Source of the DNA: Acidobacteriota bacterium
Lineage (GTDB): Bacteria; Acidobacteriota; Terriglobia; Acidiferrales; UBA7541
NCBI GenBank assembly: GCA_021788095.1
Contig: JAJYLB010000002.1
Location: 163,583 to 227,582, forward strand
Direction of reading: 5' to 3'
Length of the DNA: 64,000 nt
The translations under genes were made by a program, and so were the position numbers. Numbering within the stretch: the first letter of the stretch is position 1; the number at the start of each line of letters is the position of its first letter. Below the pieces are notes generated by a model, which was given only the letters and a program-made list of their open reading frames with translations, did no database searches and was not told the DNA's origin. This document shows, one piece after another, positions 17,671 through 26,956 of the stretch.

Positions 17671-19182
17671 CTAGTTCTCCCTGACTTCGCGCGCGGGAAG
17701 CTCGCCGGGGGCCTCCCGGCCCGCCCGCAAGCGCTCGGTTAGGGTCAGCCAAACCGGTTTCTCCGCCACGGCGACGAACTGGTAGGCGAACACACGGCGA
17801 AAGGCCTGCGTCACCGCGCGCAAGCCTCGGTAAAGACCGCGAAACCACCAGCGTTGCCGGGCCCCGGGGAACAGCCAAGGCAAGGGGACAGGCGTCGGCA
17901 GGACCCGGAGCACCTCGAGACCGGCGGATTCGAGCAAGTCGTGAAAGGTGCGGAGGGTGAAAAAGCGCATGTGGGTGGCGTCGAGGACGCCCGCGGGCTC
18001 GTAGCGGAACCGGCCGAAGAGCAGGTTCAGCCGGACGTAAAGGTTGGCTACGTTGGGCACGCAGGCGATCAGGCGGCCGCCGGACCTCAGGGTAGCGGCG
18101 AGCTTCTCGAGGGCTTCGCGCGGCTGGCCGAGGTGCTCGATCACATCGGCGACCAAAACGCAATCGAAAGCCTCGGCGTAACGGCTGAGATCGAGCGTTT
18201 GGACGTCTCCCAGGATCAGCTCGCTGCACGCGGCGCTGGCGCGCTCGGCGCGCTCGGGATGGCACTCGATTCCGGTGACGGCGTGGCCGCGGCCCGCGAG
18301 GGCTCGGTCCAGGTAGCCGCTCGCCGTGCCGACGTCCAGGATGTGAAGGGGCGGGGACGCGGGGAGAAGGTCGAGGATGACCTGATGGCTGCTTCCCGGG
18401 TCGTCGTGGAAGCGGTAATCGGGTTCCGGCACCGCGTAGCGGGAGCTATAAAGCAGGTGCCATCTCGTCAGCCGGAACTTCGTGGTTTCCCACAGACAGC
18501 CGAGGGCGTAGGGAACGGCGTTCCCGAAATGGATCTCCTGGCCGGCGAAGGCGGGAACCGAAACCTCGCGGAAGCGGCAGCCGTGCGCGTGCAACTGGAG
18601 CAGAACTTCCGTATCGAAGAGCCAGGAGTCGCTGTTGCGCTCGAGCGGCAACTTCGCCAAGGCGCTCGAGCGGTAGGCGCGGAACCCGGAATGGAAGTCC
18701 CGCAGCCCGAGACCGGTCATCCCGTTTTGGAGAGCGGTCAAGAAGCGATTGGCCAGGAATTTGGAAAACGGCATGGCCGAGGCGGAAGGGCGGGAGCCCC
18801 GCTCGAGGCGCGCTCCGATCGCGACGTCGGCTTGCTCCGACTCGAGCGCGGCCAGTAGGGCGCCCAGGCGCTCCGGGGCGTAGCGACCGTCCCCATGAAG
18901 CACGGCGACCGCATCGAACCCGCGCCGGAGAACGTACTCGAAGCCCCGCTTCTGATTCCCGCCGTAGCCTCGATACCGGGGGTTCCGGAAGACCTCGATC
19001 TTCTGGAGGCCATGGTGGCGCTTGTAGTCCAGCGCGGCGTCGTAGCTGCCGTCGCTGCTCGAATCGTCGAACACCACCACTTCCTCGACCCGATCGAGGA
19101 CGGCGAGGGGAATCCGCGCCAGCGTCTCGAGCAGCCGGCTCGCCGTGTTGAAACTCACGATGAGAATCGCAATGCGTGGCAT
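17671..19182 (-). CDS. family 2 glycosyltransferase fused to SAM methyltransferase
   Basis: Residues 1 to about 230 are a GT-A family 2 transferase: IAILIVSFNTASRLLETLARI, EVVVFDDSSSDGSYD, RGYGGNQKRGFEYVLRRGFDAVAVLHGDGRYAPE (DGD-type metal site) as in dolichol-phosphate mannosyltransferase-like enzymes. Residues about 275 to 440 are a class I methyltransferase (LHILDVGTASGYLDRAL, FDCVLVADVIEHLG, LRSGGRLIACVPN). The two activities probably act on the same lipid- or glycan-linked substrate at the membrane. It lies 76 bp after a second methyltransferase, and the two may be surface-polysaccharide genes adjoining the divergent EPS cluster. Confidence 0.88.
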   Translation of the reverse strand: MPRIAILIVSFNTASRLLETLARIPLAVLDRVEEVVVFDDSSSDGSYDAALDYKRHHGLQKIEVFRNPRYRGYGGNQKRGFEYVLRRGFDAVAVLHGDGRYAPERLGALLAALESEQADVAIGARLERGSRPSASAMPFSKFLANRFLTALQNGMTGLGLRDFHSGFRAYRSSALAKLPLERNSDSWLFDTEVLLQLHAHGCRFREVSVPAFAGQEIHFGNAVPYALGCLWETTKFRLTRWHLLYSSRYAVPEPDYRFHDDPGSSHQVILDLLPASPPLHILDVGTASGYLDRALAGRGHAVTGIECHPERAERASAACSELILGDVQTLDLSRYAEAFDCVLVADVIEHLGQPREALEKLAATLRSGGRLIACVPNVANLYVRLNLLFGRFRYEPAGVLDATHMRFFTLRTFHDLLESAGLEVLRVLPTPVPLPWLFPGARQRWWFRGLYRGLRAVTQAFRRVFAYQFVAVAEKPVWLTLTERLRAGREAPGELPAREVREN

Positions 19183-19258
19183 GAGCGGGGCTTAGGAACA
19201 CCCGGAAGGCGAGATGGACGGCCGTAGGCGGGGGATCACCCTTTCTCCGCGCCCCGCC

Positions 19259-19975
19259 TCAAACCCCAGGAGCGGCCACGGCCACAAATCCTACAGCGAA
19301 ATCCTTTTTCCGATCAAGCTTGTCCAGGTAGTAGAGAAGCAGCGGGAAAAGGAAGCCGAAGAAAGGCGCGAGCGGCACGAACAGGATCCAGCCGGCCCCG
19401 CGCTCGAAAAACTGCAACAGATCGATGGAAAGCTTGGCGATCAGGAGAAAGTAACCTCCGGTAGGTTGCAAGTCGAGCAGGCGGAAGCCCGACGACCGCA
19501 GCAGATGCTCGAGACCAAAGCGGGTGTATCGGTAGAAATCGTGCGGCTCCTGATGCAGTTCCCAGAATTGCGGCACGGCGATCAGCAACCGGCCTCCCGG
19601 ATCGAGCACGCGCCGCACTTCCCGCAGCGCGACGCCGGGATCGGTCAGGTGTTCGAGGACCACGATGCTGATGGCCGCGGAAAAACTGGCGTCGGGAAAA
19701 GGCAAGGCGTCGAGATTGGCGATCGCCGACAGCCGGCCGTAGTCCCACCGCGGATCGCCCACCATGTTGTCTACACCCACGTACCGGTTCGCGGCGAAAA
19801 GCGGCCGGAAGCCGCACTCCCCCGCACCCGCGTCGAGCACTCGCGCCCCCGGGGGCAGGGCCGCGGCGAATGCCTTCAGCCGATCCTCGATGCGCGCGTG
19901 AAAAGGGTCGAGCCTCCGGAGTAAAAACCGGGGTAAGAGGGAGCGCGCCCGCCCGAGTATTCTGCTGTCGTGCAA
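19259..19975 (-). CDS. class I SAM-dependent methyltransferase
   Basis: Methyltransf_11-type protein: motif I ARVLDAGAGECGFRPLF, YVGVDNMVGDPRW, ANLDALPFPDASFSAAISIVVLEHLTDP, and LDPGGRLLIAVPQFWELHQEPHDFYRYT. The C-terminus has a hydrophobic stretch (GWILFVPLAPFFGFLFPLLLYYL) suggesting membrane attachment. It starts about 235 bp from the EPS operon and runs the other way; the shared intergenic region carries phased GTAC motifs. The substrate is probably a polysaccharide or lipid-linked sugar. Confidence 0.85.
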   Translation of the reverse strand: MHDSRILGRARSLLPRFLLRRLDPFHARIEDRLKAFAAALPPGARVLDAGAGECGFRPLFAANRYVGVDNMVGDPRWDYGRLSAIANLDALPFPDASFSAAISIVVLEHLTDPGVALREVRRVLDPGGRLLIAVPQFWELHQEPHDFYRYTRFGLEHLLRSSGFRLLDLQPTGGYFLLIAKLSIDLLQFFERGAGWILFVPLAPFFGFLFPLLLYYLDKLDRKKDFAVGFVAVAAPGV

Positions 19976-20012
19976 TTCCGCCCTCAGCTCTATGCGTTCG
20001 GGGCCCTCCCGT

Positions 20013-20024
20013 CCGAAGCTTCGG
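20013..20024. repeat. CCGAAGCTTCGG palindrome
   Basis: Core of a palindrome (TCCCGAA..TTCGGGA family) also present at 45791, 46928, 51583, 54434 and 59421. Here it lies in the divergent intergenic region between methyltransferase and EPS genes. Confidence 0.6.
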
Positions 20025-20076
20025 GATGGCGCCGGACCGCGAGCAAGCTAGAGAGTATAAGCGAAAGGCCCGGGTA

Positions 20077-20148
20077 GTACTTTTGGGGTACCGAGGCCGG
20101 TACGCCGTGGGTACCGCAGTCCCGGCCGCGGGTTCGGCACTTTGGTAC
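20077..20148. promoter_or_regulatory. helically phased GTAC array upstream of EPS operon
   Basis: GTAC occurs at 20077, 20088, 20100, 20111 and 20145, i.e. spacings of 11, 12, 11 and 34 bp, close to whole turns of the helix. Two copies are full GGTACC and two more are GGTAC. About 0.3 would be expected by chance in 72 bp. The array lies 63 bp before the first EPS-cluster gene and 102 bp before the divergent methyltransferase. It could be a multi-site operator; the regulator is unknown. Confidence 0.4.
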
Positions 20149-20210
20149 GAATTTGAACGTTCCGCCCGGCTCTCTTTCGGGTTATCTCTGGGGAGGCGGG
20201 AGCAGACACC

Positions 20211-20576
20211 GTGAAACCTTTGAGACCCATCCGCGTGGTCGTTGCCAATCGCCCGAAACTGATGCGCGAGGCGGTGGTGAATGCGATTGCCGGCCAGCCG
20301 GACGTCGTGATCGTCACCGAGGTCGCCAACGAATCCGACCTGGCGAAAGTGATCGCGCGTACGGATCCAGACGTCCTGATCGTCACGCTACAGCGATCGG
20401 ATCGTTTGCCCGACGCCTGCTATTCCCTGCTTCAGAGCCACCCCTTTCTGAAAATTATCGGGGTGGCTCCGGACCGCGACAGCTTTCAGTTTTACTGGGC
20501 TTCCTTGAACATCCAGTCCCACCGCCTGGAAGGCTCGCGAGAGAGCATCCTGGAAGCGCTGCGCAGGAGCGTGTAG
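20211..20576 (+). CDS. stand-alone degenerate receiver-domain protein
   Basis: Fold of a CheY-like receiver: IRVVVANRPKLMREAVVNAIAG aligned to the NarL-type IRVLLVDDHPLVREGL, then VVIVTEVANESDLAKVIART and PDVLIVTL. The acidic pair is replaced by AN and the phospho-acceptor position is Thr59, so normal phosphorylation is not expected. No output domain (121 aa). GTG start with GGGGAGG upstream. It is the first gene of the EPS cluster and probably acts by protein binding, for example as a regulator of the operon. Confidence 0.7.
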   Translation: MKPLRPIRVVVANRPKLMREAVVNAIAGQPDVVIVTEVANESDLAKVIARTDPDVLIVTLQRSDRLPDACYSLLQSHPFLKIIGVAPDRDSFQFYWASLNIQSHRLEGSRESILEALRRSV

Positions 20577-20692
20577 CGAATGGAGCAAGCCGAGGTGACA
20601 CTCGCGACAGGATCGCCGGTGGGAGTCGGAACCCGCGGCTCGGACAGGCTCGAAGCCCATCCGCCGGGCCAGTATCGTCAGGGGAGGTAGAC

Positions 20693-23600
20693 ATGTGGAA
20701 TGCGACAGAAACCGGGAATACGCTACCGGGAGGCATGCGCGCCCGCGAGCGCGGGGCGCGGCTGGCGCTTGCCGCCGCCTTGCTGGTGGCGCTGCCTGTC
20801 GTCTCCCAAGCCCGGCAACAGTCTTCCGGCTCGGCCGCTTCCGAGGCTTCCGCGCCACAGCAGGCCGGAGGCGGGCAGCGGCGGCAGCCCTACACTCTTT
20901 CGCCGAATTCCACGACGCCTCTGGCGGAGCAGAACCTGAGTTTGGTGGCGGCGTCGGCGAGCGACATCACGGCGGTTTTGAAGACGCAGCCCGGACTGAT
21001 GGTCGAGCTGAAACGGTGGGTGGCGGAAGATGCCACGTCGCGGGGTCAGATCCTGGTCGACAGCGACCTGACGGACGACGCCATCTACAATCGCTTAAAT
21101 ACCGATCCGAAACTTCGCGGCGTCGCCACGCTCCTGCTTCAGCGCTACGGTTATCTCCTCCCCGAGATCAATCCGCTGTCCCAGCAGGGACAGCAGCAGG
21201 CATTGCTGATGAAGGAGCGAACCGCACGGCTCGCGAGCATCCAGGAACAAGAGGCAACGGCTCCGCCGCCCAAACCCACCTCCCAGAATGCCGGCTCAGC
21301 GTCCACGTGCAACCCGCTGCAAGATCCCAGTTGTCTCTCCTCGAAGGGGGTTTCGGCGCCGGGGTACGTGGCCGGCTTGGGTGGCTCCCCTTACGGTGGC
21401 ATGTACCCCTATGGAGGGACTTTGCCCGTCCTGCCCTATTCCACGCCATTCCTCGAGCAGGAAGTAAGTGCGCCTCTGTCGAATCCCGGCCTGGGCCAAG
21501 GGGGAATGCTGGGCGCGGCGATCGCGGCAGGCGGGTCCGGCTCGGGATCGGGAGTGAGCCAATCCATCCTGTCTCAGTCCGCGGGCGGCTTGGGACAGTC
21601 ATCCCTCTTGGCAGCCGGAAGCGGGTTGGACGGCTACGCGCTGAGCGGCGGCTCGACGGGCGAAGCCTCGCTCGCGGGAGGATCGCAACCGGCGGTTTAC
21701 AGGCCTTGGTATGCGCAGCCCGGGACCGCGGGGGCCAAAGGCAACGCCGGCGCGGCCACGCCCGGAATGGTTCGCCGGCCCGACCCCTTCAGCGGCGTTC
21801 CGTCCCTCTACGACATGTACATGCAGGCGGCCCCGCAGCCCGAGCACCCCGAACGTTTCGGCGAAGCCGTCTTCGCCAACACCCCGGCGGCAGAGCAACT
21901 GATTCCGATGGATCTTCCCGCGAGCCCCGACTACGTGGTGGGCCCGGGCGATGTGCTTACGGTCAACATGTGGGGAAGCGTTCCCGCACGCTTTGAGCGG
22001 ACGGTAGACCGCACGGGCCGCATCGCGCTCCCCGAAGTCGGCCCCGTTTCCGTCACCGGCAAAACGCTGGGGGACGTGCAGAATATGGTCCAGAGCGCTT
22101 TGCGCACGCAATATCGGGATGCTTCGGCGGATGTATCGTTGACGCTGATCCGCAGCGTGCGAGTCTACGTGGTAGGCGACGTGATGCGTCCCGGGGCTTA
22201 CGATGTCAGCTCGCTCTCCACGCCGCTCAACGCGGAACTGGCCGCGGGCGGCCCGACGCCCAACGGGTCCATCCGCGTGCTCCAGCACTGGCGCCAAGGC
22301 AAGCTGCTGCAGACTCTCGACGTCTACAACCTGCTGCTCAAGGGCATCACTTCCGACGTGCTTCCCCTGGAGAACGGCGACACGGTGCGCGTGCCGACGG
22401 TCGAAACCCAGGTGACCGTGGAGGGAATGGTGCGGCGGCCCGCGATCTACGAGCTCAACGGCGAAACCGATTTGGCGCAAGTGCTCGAACTCGCCGGCGG
22501 AGTCCTGCCGACGGCTACGCTCGATCACATCGAGGTCGATCGGCTGGTCGCCCACCAGAAGCGCACCATGCTCAGCCTCAACTTTTCCGACAAGACCGAC
22601 CCCGCGGAAGTGGAGAAGCAGCTCGCCGCGTTCACGGTGGAGAACGGCGATCGGATCGACGTTTTCCCCATCGCTCCCTACACGCAAGGCGCGGTCTATC
22701 TGGAGGGTCACGTGCTCCGGCCGGGCAAGTACGCGTACCGGCCCGGAATGACGCTGACGGATTTGATCTCCTCCTACAAGACGCTTCTGCCCATGCCGGC
22801 GAGCTACGCCGAAATCATCCGGCTTTCTCCCCCGGATTTTCGTCCCACCGTTCTCAGCGTGAATTTGACCAAGGCGATGGCCCATCCCGCGGCGGCGCCG
22901 AAACTGGAGCCGCTCGATACGGTGCGCGTCTACAGCCGTTACGACTTTACGAGCCCGCCCACGGTGTACGTCGGGGGCGATGTGCGCCATCCGGGCCTTT
23001 ACCGGACCGAGGGACAGATACATCTGAGCGATGCCGTCGCCTTGGCGGGAGGGCTTTCCCAGGATGCGGACTTGAACTACGCCCAGGTCTTTCACCCGCT
23101 TCCGAACGGGCGCATGAAAGTCTCCAGCGTGAATCTGGAGAAAGCGATGGACGGGGACACCGCCGACAACGTGCTGCTCGGGTCGCGGGATCTGGTGGTG
23201 GTGCCGCCGAGCCCCGGCCGCGTGGACCCCGCCGTGGTCTACATCGAGGGTGAAGTCAACCATCCCGGCCGCTATCCGCTCACGGTGGATATGCGGGTTG
23301 CCGACCTGATTCAGTTGGGCGGAGGACTGCGCCGGAGCGCCGATCGGGGCGTGGCGGACCTGATGAGGTATACGGTGCACGACAATAGCGCGCTCACCGG
23401 CGAACCGATGACGATCAGCATCTCCCGGGCCCTCGGCGGAGATCCCCGCAACGATCTCGCCCTGCACGATGGAGACGTGCTGACCATCCGCGAGCTGCCT
23501 GGATGGAACGACATCGGCGCCTCGGTGACGGTCTCGGGCGAAGTGGTGCATCCCGGCACCTACCCCATTCGGCCCAATGAGAAGCTGAGCACGGTGCTCG

Positions 23601-24280
23601 AACAAGCCGGCGGTTTCCTGCCCACCGCCTACCCTCAAGGTATCGTCTTCGAGCGACCGGAGGTGCGCACGCTGCAGGAAGCGAGCAAGCAACAACTCAT
23701 TCAGCAACTCCGGCAGGAATCGGCTGCCTACAGCGCCTCCGGGCCGACGAGCATCGCGCAAGCAGCCGCCCTGCAAGAGGCGGCTCACGTGCAAAGCGAG
23801 CGGGCCATTCAGGCGCTCGAACAGGCTCCCGTCACCGGCCGCATGGTGATTCGAATGCCCGCCCAACTCAGCCGGTTCCGCAGCTCTGCTAACGACATCG
23901 TTCTCCGTGGTGGGGATACCATCGAGATTCCCAAGCGGCCCGATTTCGTTCTGGTCAATGGCCAGGTCTACAACTCGAACGCCATCACCTACATGCCGCA
24001 TCGCAACGCGGAGTGGTACGTGCGGCAAGCGGGCGGACCCACCCCGGAAGCGAGTCTGGGCGCTACCTTCATCATTCGGGCCAACGGCTCGATCGTGAGC
24101 GGGCATTCCGGCGGGTGGTGGTCGCATGGGAGCGTGATGGGGACGCAGATCGAGCCCGGCGACACGATCGTCGTTCCGGAAAAGGTGGTGGGAGGGAGCG
24201 TGCTCTGGAGGAACCTGCTCGGCGTAGCGCAGATCGCGGCTTCGGCCGCCGTTACGGCCGGCGTGGCGGCCAACTTCTGA
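20693..24280 (+). CDS. giant polysaccharide export protein with multiple SLBB domains
   Basis: Outer-membrane export protein of the Wza/OPX type, 1195 aa. ATG 20693 has AGGGGAGG at good spacing. Signal helix about residues 20-40, then a Gly/Ser/Gln-rich region to 400. The poly-export domain starts near 408 (DYVVGPGDVLTVNMWG), followed by SLBB-like units near 485, 572, 662, 756, 846 and 942 (repeating VY.xG.V.xPGxY), and a seventh degenerate unit near 1083 (VLVNGQVYNSNAITYMPH). The C-terminus is hydrophobic (LLGVAQIAASAAVTAGVAANF). Typical Wza is about 380 aa with two SLBBs, so this probably builds a long periplasmic tunnel. Confidence 0.9.
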   Translation: MWNATETGNTLPGGMRARERGARLALAAALLVALPVVSQARQQSSGSAASEASAPQQAGGGQRRQPYTLSPNSTTPLAEQNLSLVAASASDITAVLKTQPGLMVELKRWVAEDATSRGQILVDSDLTDDAIYNRLNTDPKLRGVATLLLQRYGYLLPEINPLSQQGQQQALLMKERTARLASIQEQEATAPPPKPTSQNAGSASTCNPLQDPSCLSSKGVSAPGYVAGLGGSPYGGMYPYGGTLPVLPYSTPFLEQEVSAPLSNPGLGQGGMLGAAIAAGGSGSGSGVSQSILSQSAGGLGQSSLLAAGSGLDGYALSGGSTGEASLAGGSQPAVYRPWYAQPGTAGAKGNAGAATPGMVRRPDPFSGVPSLYDMYMQAAPQPEHPERFGEAVFANTPAAEQLIPMDLPASPDYVVGPGDVLTVNMWGSVPARFERTVDRTGRIALPEVGPVSVTGKTLGDVQNMVQSALRTQYRDASADVSLTLIRSVRVYVVGDVMRPGAYDVSSLSTPLNAELAAGGPTPNGSIRVLQHWRQGKLLQTLDVYNLLLKGITSDVLPLENGDTVRVPTVETQVTVEGMVRRPAIYELNGETDLAQVLELAGGVLPTATLDHIEVDRLVAHQKRTMLSLNFSDKTDPAEVEKQLAAFTVENGDRIDVFPIAPYTQGAVYLEGHVLRPGKYAYRPGMTLTDLISSYKTLLPMPASYAEIIRLSPPDFRPTVLSVNLTKAMAHPAAAPKLEPLDTVRVYSRYDFTSPPTVYVGGDVRHPGLYRTEGQIHLSDAVALAGGLSQDADLNYAQVFHPLPNGRMKVSSVNLEKAMDGDTADNVLLGSRDLVVVPPSPGRVDPAVVYIEGEVNHPGRYPLTVDMRVADLIQLGGGLRRSADRGVADLMRYTVHDNSALTGEPMTISISRALGGDPRNDLALHDGDVLTIRELPGWNDIGASVTVSGEVVHPGTYPIRPNEKLSTVLEQAGGFLPTAYPQGIVFERPEVRTLQEASKQQLIQQLRQESAAYSASGPTSIAQAAALQEAAHVQSERAIQALEQAPVTGRMVIRMPAQLSRFRSSANDIVLRGGDTIEIPKRPDFVLVNGQVYNSNAITYMPHRNAEWYVRQAGGPTPEASLGATFIIRANGSIVSGHSGGWWSHGSVMGTQIEPGDTIVVPEKVVGGSVLWRNLLGVAQIAASAAVTAGVAANF

Positions 24281-24281
24281 G

Positions 24282-26837
24282 ATGCTCTTCCGGAGGCCAT
24301 GGACTGTGGGGCTGGTAGGAGCCTTGGCGCTGGCCGCCGCGGCAGGGGCGCGAGGGCAGTCTGCGCCTTCCCCAACCGCTGCCGACGTGCGCCCTGCGCT
24401 CGCCGCCCGCCCCTCCGGGGCGGCGGCGAAGCGCCCCGCCTCCCCGAAAGCTCGCAAATCCACGCCGCCTCGCCCCCACTTTCCCGAGCCCGAGGAGACG
24501 CAAGACGAGTTCACGGTGAAGGCCGGTATCCGCAACCTCCTTTACGACCAGCGGGCGCTGTGGAGCAGCCCGTCCCGCCTCGGCACCCCCGACGCCTTCT
24601 GGCTGGCCCCGATGGTGGGCGTCGGCGGCGCACTGCTGGCCACCGACAGCGAAATCAGCCGCCATCTATCGAACTCGACGAGGCGGCTGAACCGCAGCTC
24701 CGAAATCTCGAATTACGGAGTGGGCGCGGTACTCGGCGGCGGCGCCGGCCTGTACCTTTGGGGCGGACTCACGCATAATTCACACGAGCAAGAAACCGGC
24801 TTCCTAAGCATGGAGTCGCTGGCCAACGCCCTCGTCGTGAACAACGTGATCAACCTGGTCGCGGGGCGCGAGCGGCCGCAAGTGGATGACTCGCGCGGGC
24901 GGTTCTGGGTGGGCGGCCGGTCGTTTCCCTCGAATCACGCGGTCGCGGCGTGGTCGGTAGCGAGCGTGATTGCGCATGAATATCCCGGCCCCGTGACGCG
25001 TTTCCTCGCCTACGGGCTCGCGGCCGCCGTCAGCGCTTCGCGCATCACCGCCAAACAACACTTTCCCACGGACGTCCTGGTGGGGAGCGCTTTGGGCTGG
25101 TTGGTGGGAGAGGAAGTCTATCGCGCGCATCACGACCCGGAGCTTGGGGGAACCCCTTGGAATACTTTTGGGGAGCTTTACGGCGACGAAGCCCATAACC
25201 CCGCGAACTTCGGCTCGCCTTACGTTCCGCTCGATAGCTGGGTCTATCCGGCATTCGAGCGGCTGGCCTCGATGGGCTATGTGCGTTCGGGATTGCTCGG
25301 CCTGCGGCCATGGACGCGGCTCGAGTGCGCCCGGCTCGTCGAGGAGGCGGAGGATCGGATCAATGCGACGGATGCGAACCCGCCGAAAGGGGCCGTCGAA
25401 ACCTATCAAGCCTTGAAAAAGGAGTTCCAGAACGATATCGATCTGCTCGGCGGAGGCTCGAACGCGAGCGTGGAACTCGATTCCGTCTACGCGCGCGTCA
25501 CCGGGATCAGCGGGAAGCCGCTCACCGACGGCTACCATTTCGGCCAAACCATCACCGACGATTACGGCAGACCCTACGAGGAAGGCACAAACGCCGTCGC
25601 GGGCTTCACCGGCTGGGGCACGCTGGGCCCGCTCGTCGCCTACGTGCAGGGCGAATACCAGCATGCGCCTTCGGCGCCGTCGCTTCCTCCCGCCGCGCTC
25701 CAGGCCATGACTTCGGAAGACCAGCTTCCCGCGGCCTACGCCCCCGCGGCGATTCCCGTTCCCGCCGTCGATCACTTCGATCTCCTCAACGGCTACGTGG
25801 GCATGCAGGTCGGCAACTGGGAAATGAGCTTCGGCAAGCAGAGTCTGTGGTGGGGCACCGACGCCGGCAGCGGAATGCTCTTCAGCGACAATGCCGAGCC
25901 GATCGAGATGCTGCGCATCAACCGCGTGTCGCCGTTCAAGCTGCCGTGGTTTTTGGGGCGGCTGGGCCCGATTCGCGGCGAATACATTCTGGGCCGGTTG
26001 GGCGGCTACCACTGGCTGTACAGCGCGCTGACCGGCTACGCAGGCTCCTGGCTCGAGCCCCCTTCAGATCAGCCGTTCATCACCGGCGAGAAAGTCAGTA
26101 TGCGGCCTACGCCGAATCTCGAGATGGGCTTCGCCGTGACGACGCTGTTTGCCGGCGCCGGAGTTCCCTTCACCGCCAAGAAGTGGTTCAAGACCCTGTA
26201 CTCAACGTCAAACGGCCTGCCGGGCACATCCTCCGATGTGGGCGACCGGCGGGGTGCTTGGGACTTCTGGTACCGAATACCCGGCTTGCGCAGTTGGCTG
26301 ACGTTCTATGGCGACGGCTTCACCGATGACGAACCCTCGCCGCTGTGGGGCGCTTTCAATAAATCGGCCTTCGATGCGGGACTCTATTTCCCGCGCCTGC
26401 CCAAGCTGCCGAAACTCAGTCTGCGGGTCGAAGGCGTCTACACCGATCCGCCCAGTCACAACACCGTATTGCAGCACGGATTTTTCTATTTCAACGACCG
26501 GTACCGGAGCGGATACACGAACGAAGGGAATCTGATCGGGAGCTGGATCGGGCGGCAGGGCCAAGGCGCGCAGGCGTGGGCGACGTACTCGTTCACGCCG
26601 AAAGACACGTTACAGTTCAGCTTCCGCCACCAGAAGGTGAGCCAGTCGTTCGTGCCCTTCGGCGGCACCCTGACCGACGGAGGAGTTAAAGCGGATTGGT
26701 GGTTTCCCGGCCATCTGGAAGTTTCGGCCAAGTTGCAATACGAGCGGTGGATCTTCCCGATCATCGCCGCGGGCCAACATTCCGATTTCATCACCTCCGC
26801 CCAGATTACCTATCGGCCGCGGTGGCGGTTGCATTAA
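24282..26837 (+). CDS. PAP2 phosphatase domain fused to Wzi-like capsule assembly barrel
   Basis: A signal peptide (residues 7-25) leads a PAP2 domain with all three motifs: RERP (around 199), FPSNHA (216-220, the PSGH position with Asn for Gly), and SRITAKQHFPTD (253-264). From about 310 to the end is a capsule-assembly Wzi-family beta-barrel (VSFGKQSLWWGTD-like MSFGKQSLWWGTDAG, RVSPFKLPWFLGRLGPIRGEY). A PAP2 unit could dephosphorylate a lipid carrier pyrophosphate while the Wzi part anchors polymer at the outer membrane. The gene starts 1 bp after the exporter gene stop, so the two are coupled. Confidence 0.88.
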   Translation: MLFRRPWTVGLVGALALAAAAGARGQSAPSPTAADVRPALAARPSGAAAKRPASPKARKSTPPRPHFPEPEETQDEFTVKAGIRNLLYDQRALWSSPSRLGTPDAFWLAPMVGVGGALLATDSEISRHLSNSTRRLNRSSEISNYGVGAVLGGGAGLYLWGGLTHNSHEQETGFLSMESLANALVVNNVINLVAGRERPQVDDSRGRFWVGGRSFPSNHAVAAWSVASVIAHEYPGPVTRFLAYGLAAAVSASRITAKQHFPTDVLVGSALGWLVGEEVYRAHHDPELGGTPWNTFGELYGDEAHNPANFGSPYVPLDSWVYPAFERLASMGYVRSGLLGLRPWTRLECARLVEEAEDRINATDANPPKGAVETYQALKKEFQNDIDLLGGGSNASVELDSVYARVTGISGKPLTDGYHFGQTITDDYGRPYEEGTNAVAGFTGWGTLGPLVAYVQGEYQHAPSAPSLPPAALQAMTSEDQLPAAYAPAAIPVPAVDHFDLLNGYVGMQVGNWEMSFGKQSLWWGTDAGSGMLFSDNAEPIEMLRINRVSPFKLPWFLGRLGPIRGEYILGRLGGYHWLYSALTGYAGSWLEPPSDQPFITGEKVSMRPTPNLEMGFAVTTLFAGAGVPFTAKKWFKTLYSTSNGLPGTSSDVGDRRGAWDFWYRIPGLRSWLTFYGDGFTDDEPSPLWGAFNKSAFDAGLYFPRLPKLPKLSLRVEGVYTDPPSHNTVLQHGFFYFNDRYRSGYTNEGNLIGSWIGRQGQGAQAWATYSFTPKDTLQFSFRHQKVSQSFVPFGGTLTDGGVKADWWFPGHLEVSAKLQYERWIFPIIAAGQHSDFITSAQITYRPRWRLH

Positions 26838-26956
26838 GATCAAGGTTCGCGCCGGCCGGCCGGCACGGGTGACGCCGGGCGGTTCGTCCTGCCCCGGCGC
26901 GCCCGCGACAAACCGCGCCCGCTCTCGAATCGGCGCGGCGCACGAGGGAAGTCCGG

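Noticed and set aside
21599..24535. 978-aa open frame on the minus strand
   Set aside because: It is the antisense shadow of the SLBB exporter gene; His/Arg-rich composition, no recognisable domain, no ribosome site.
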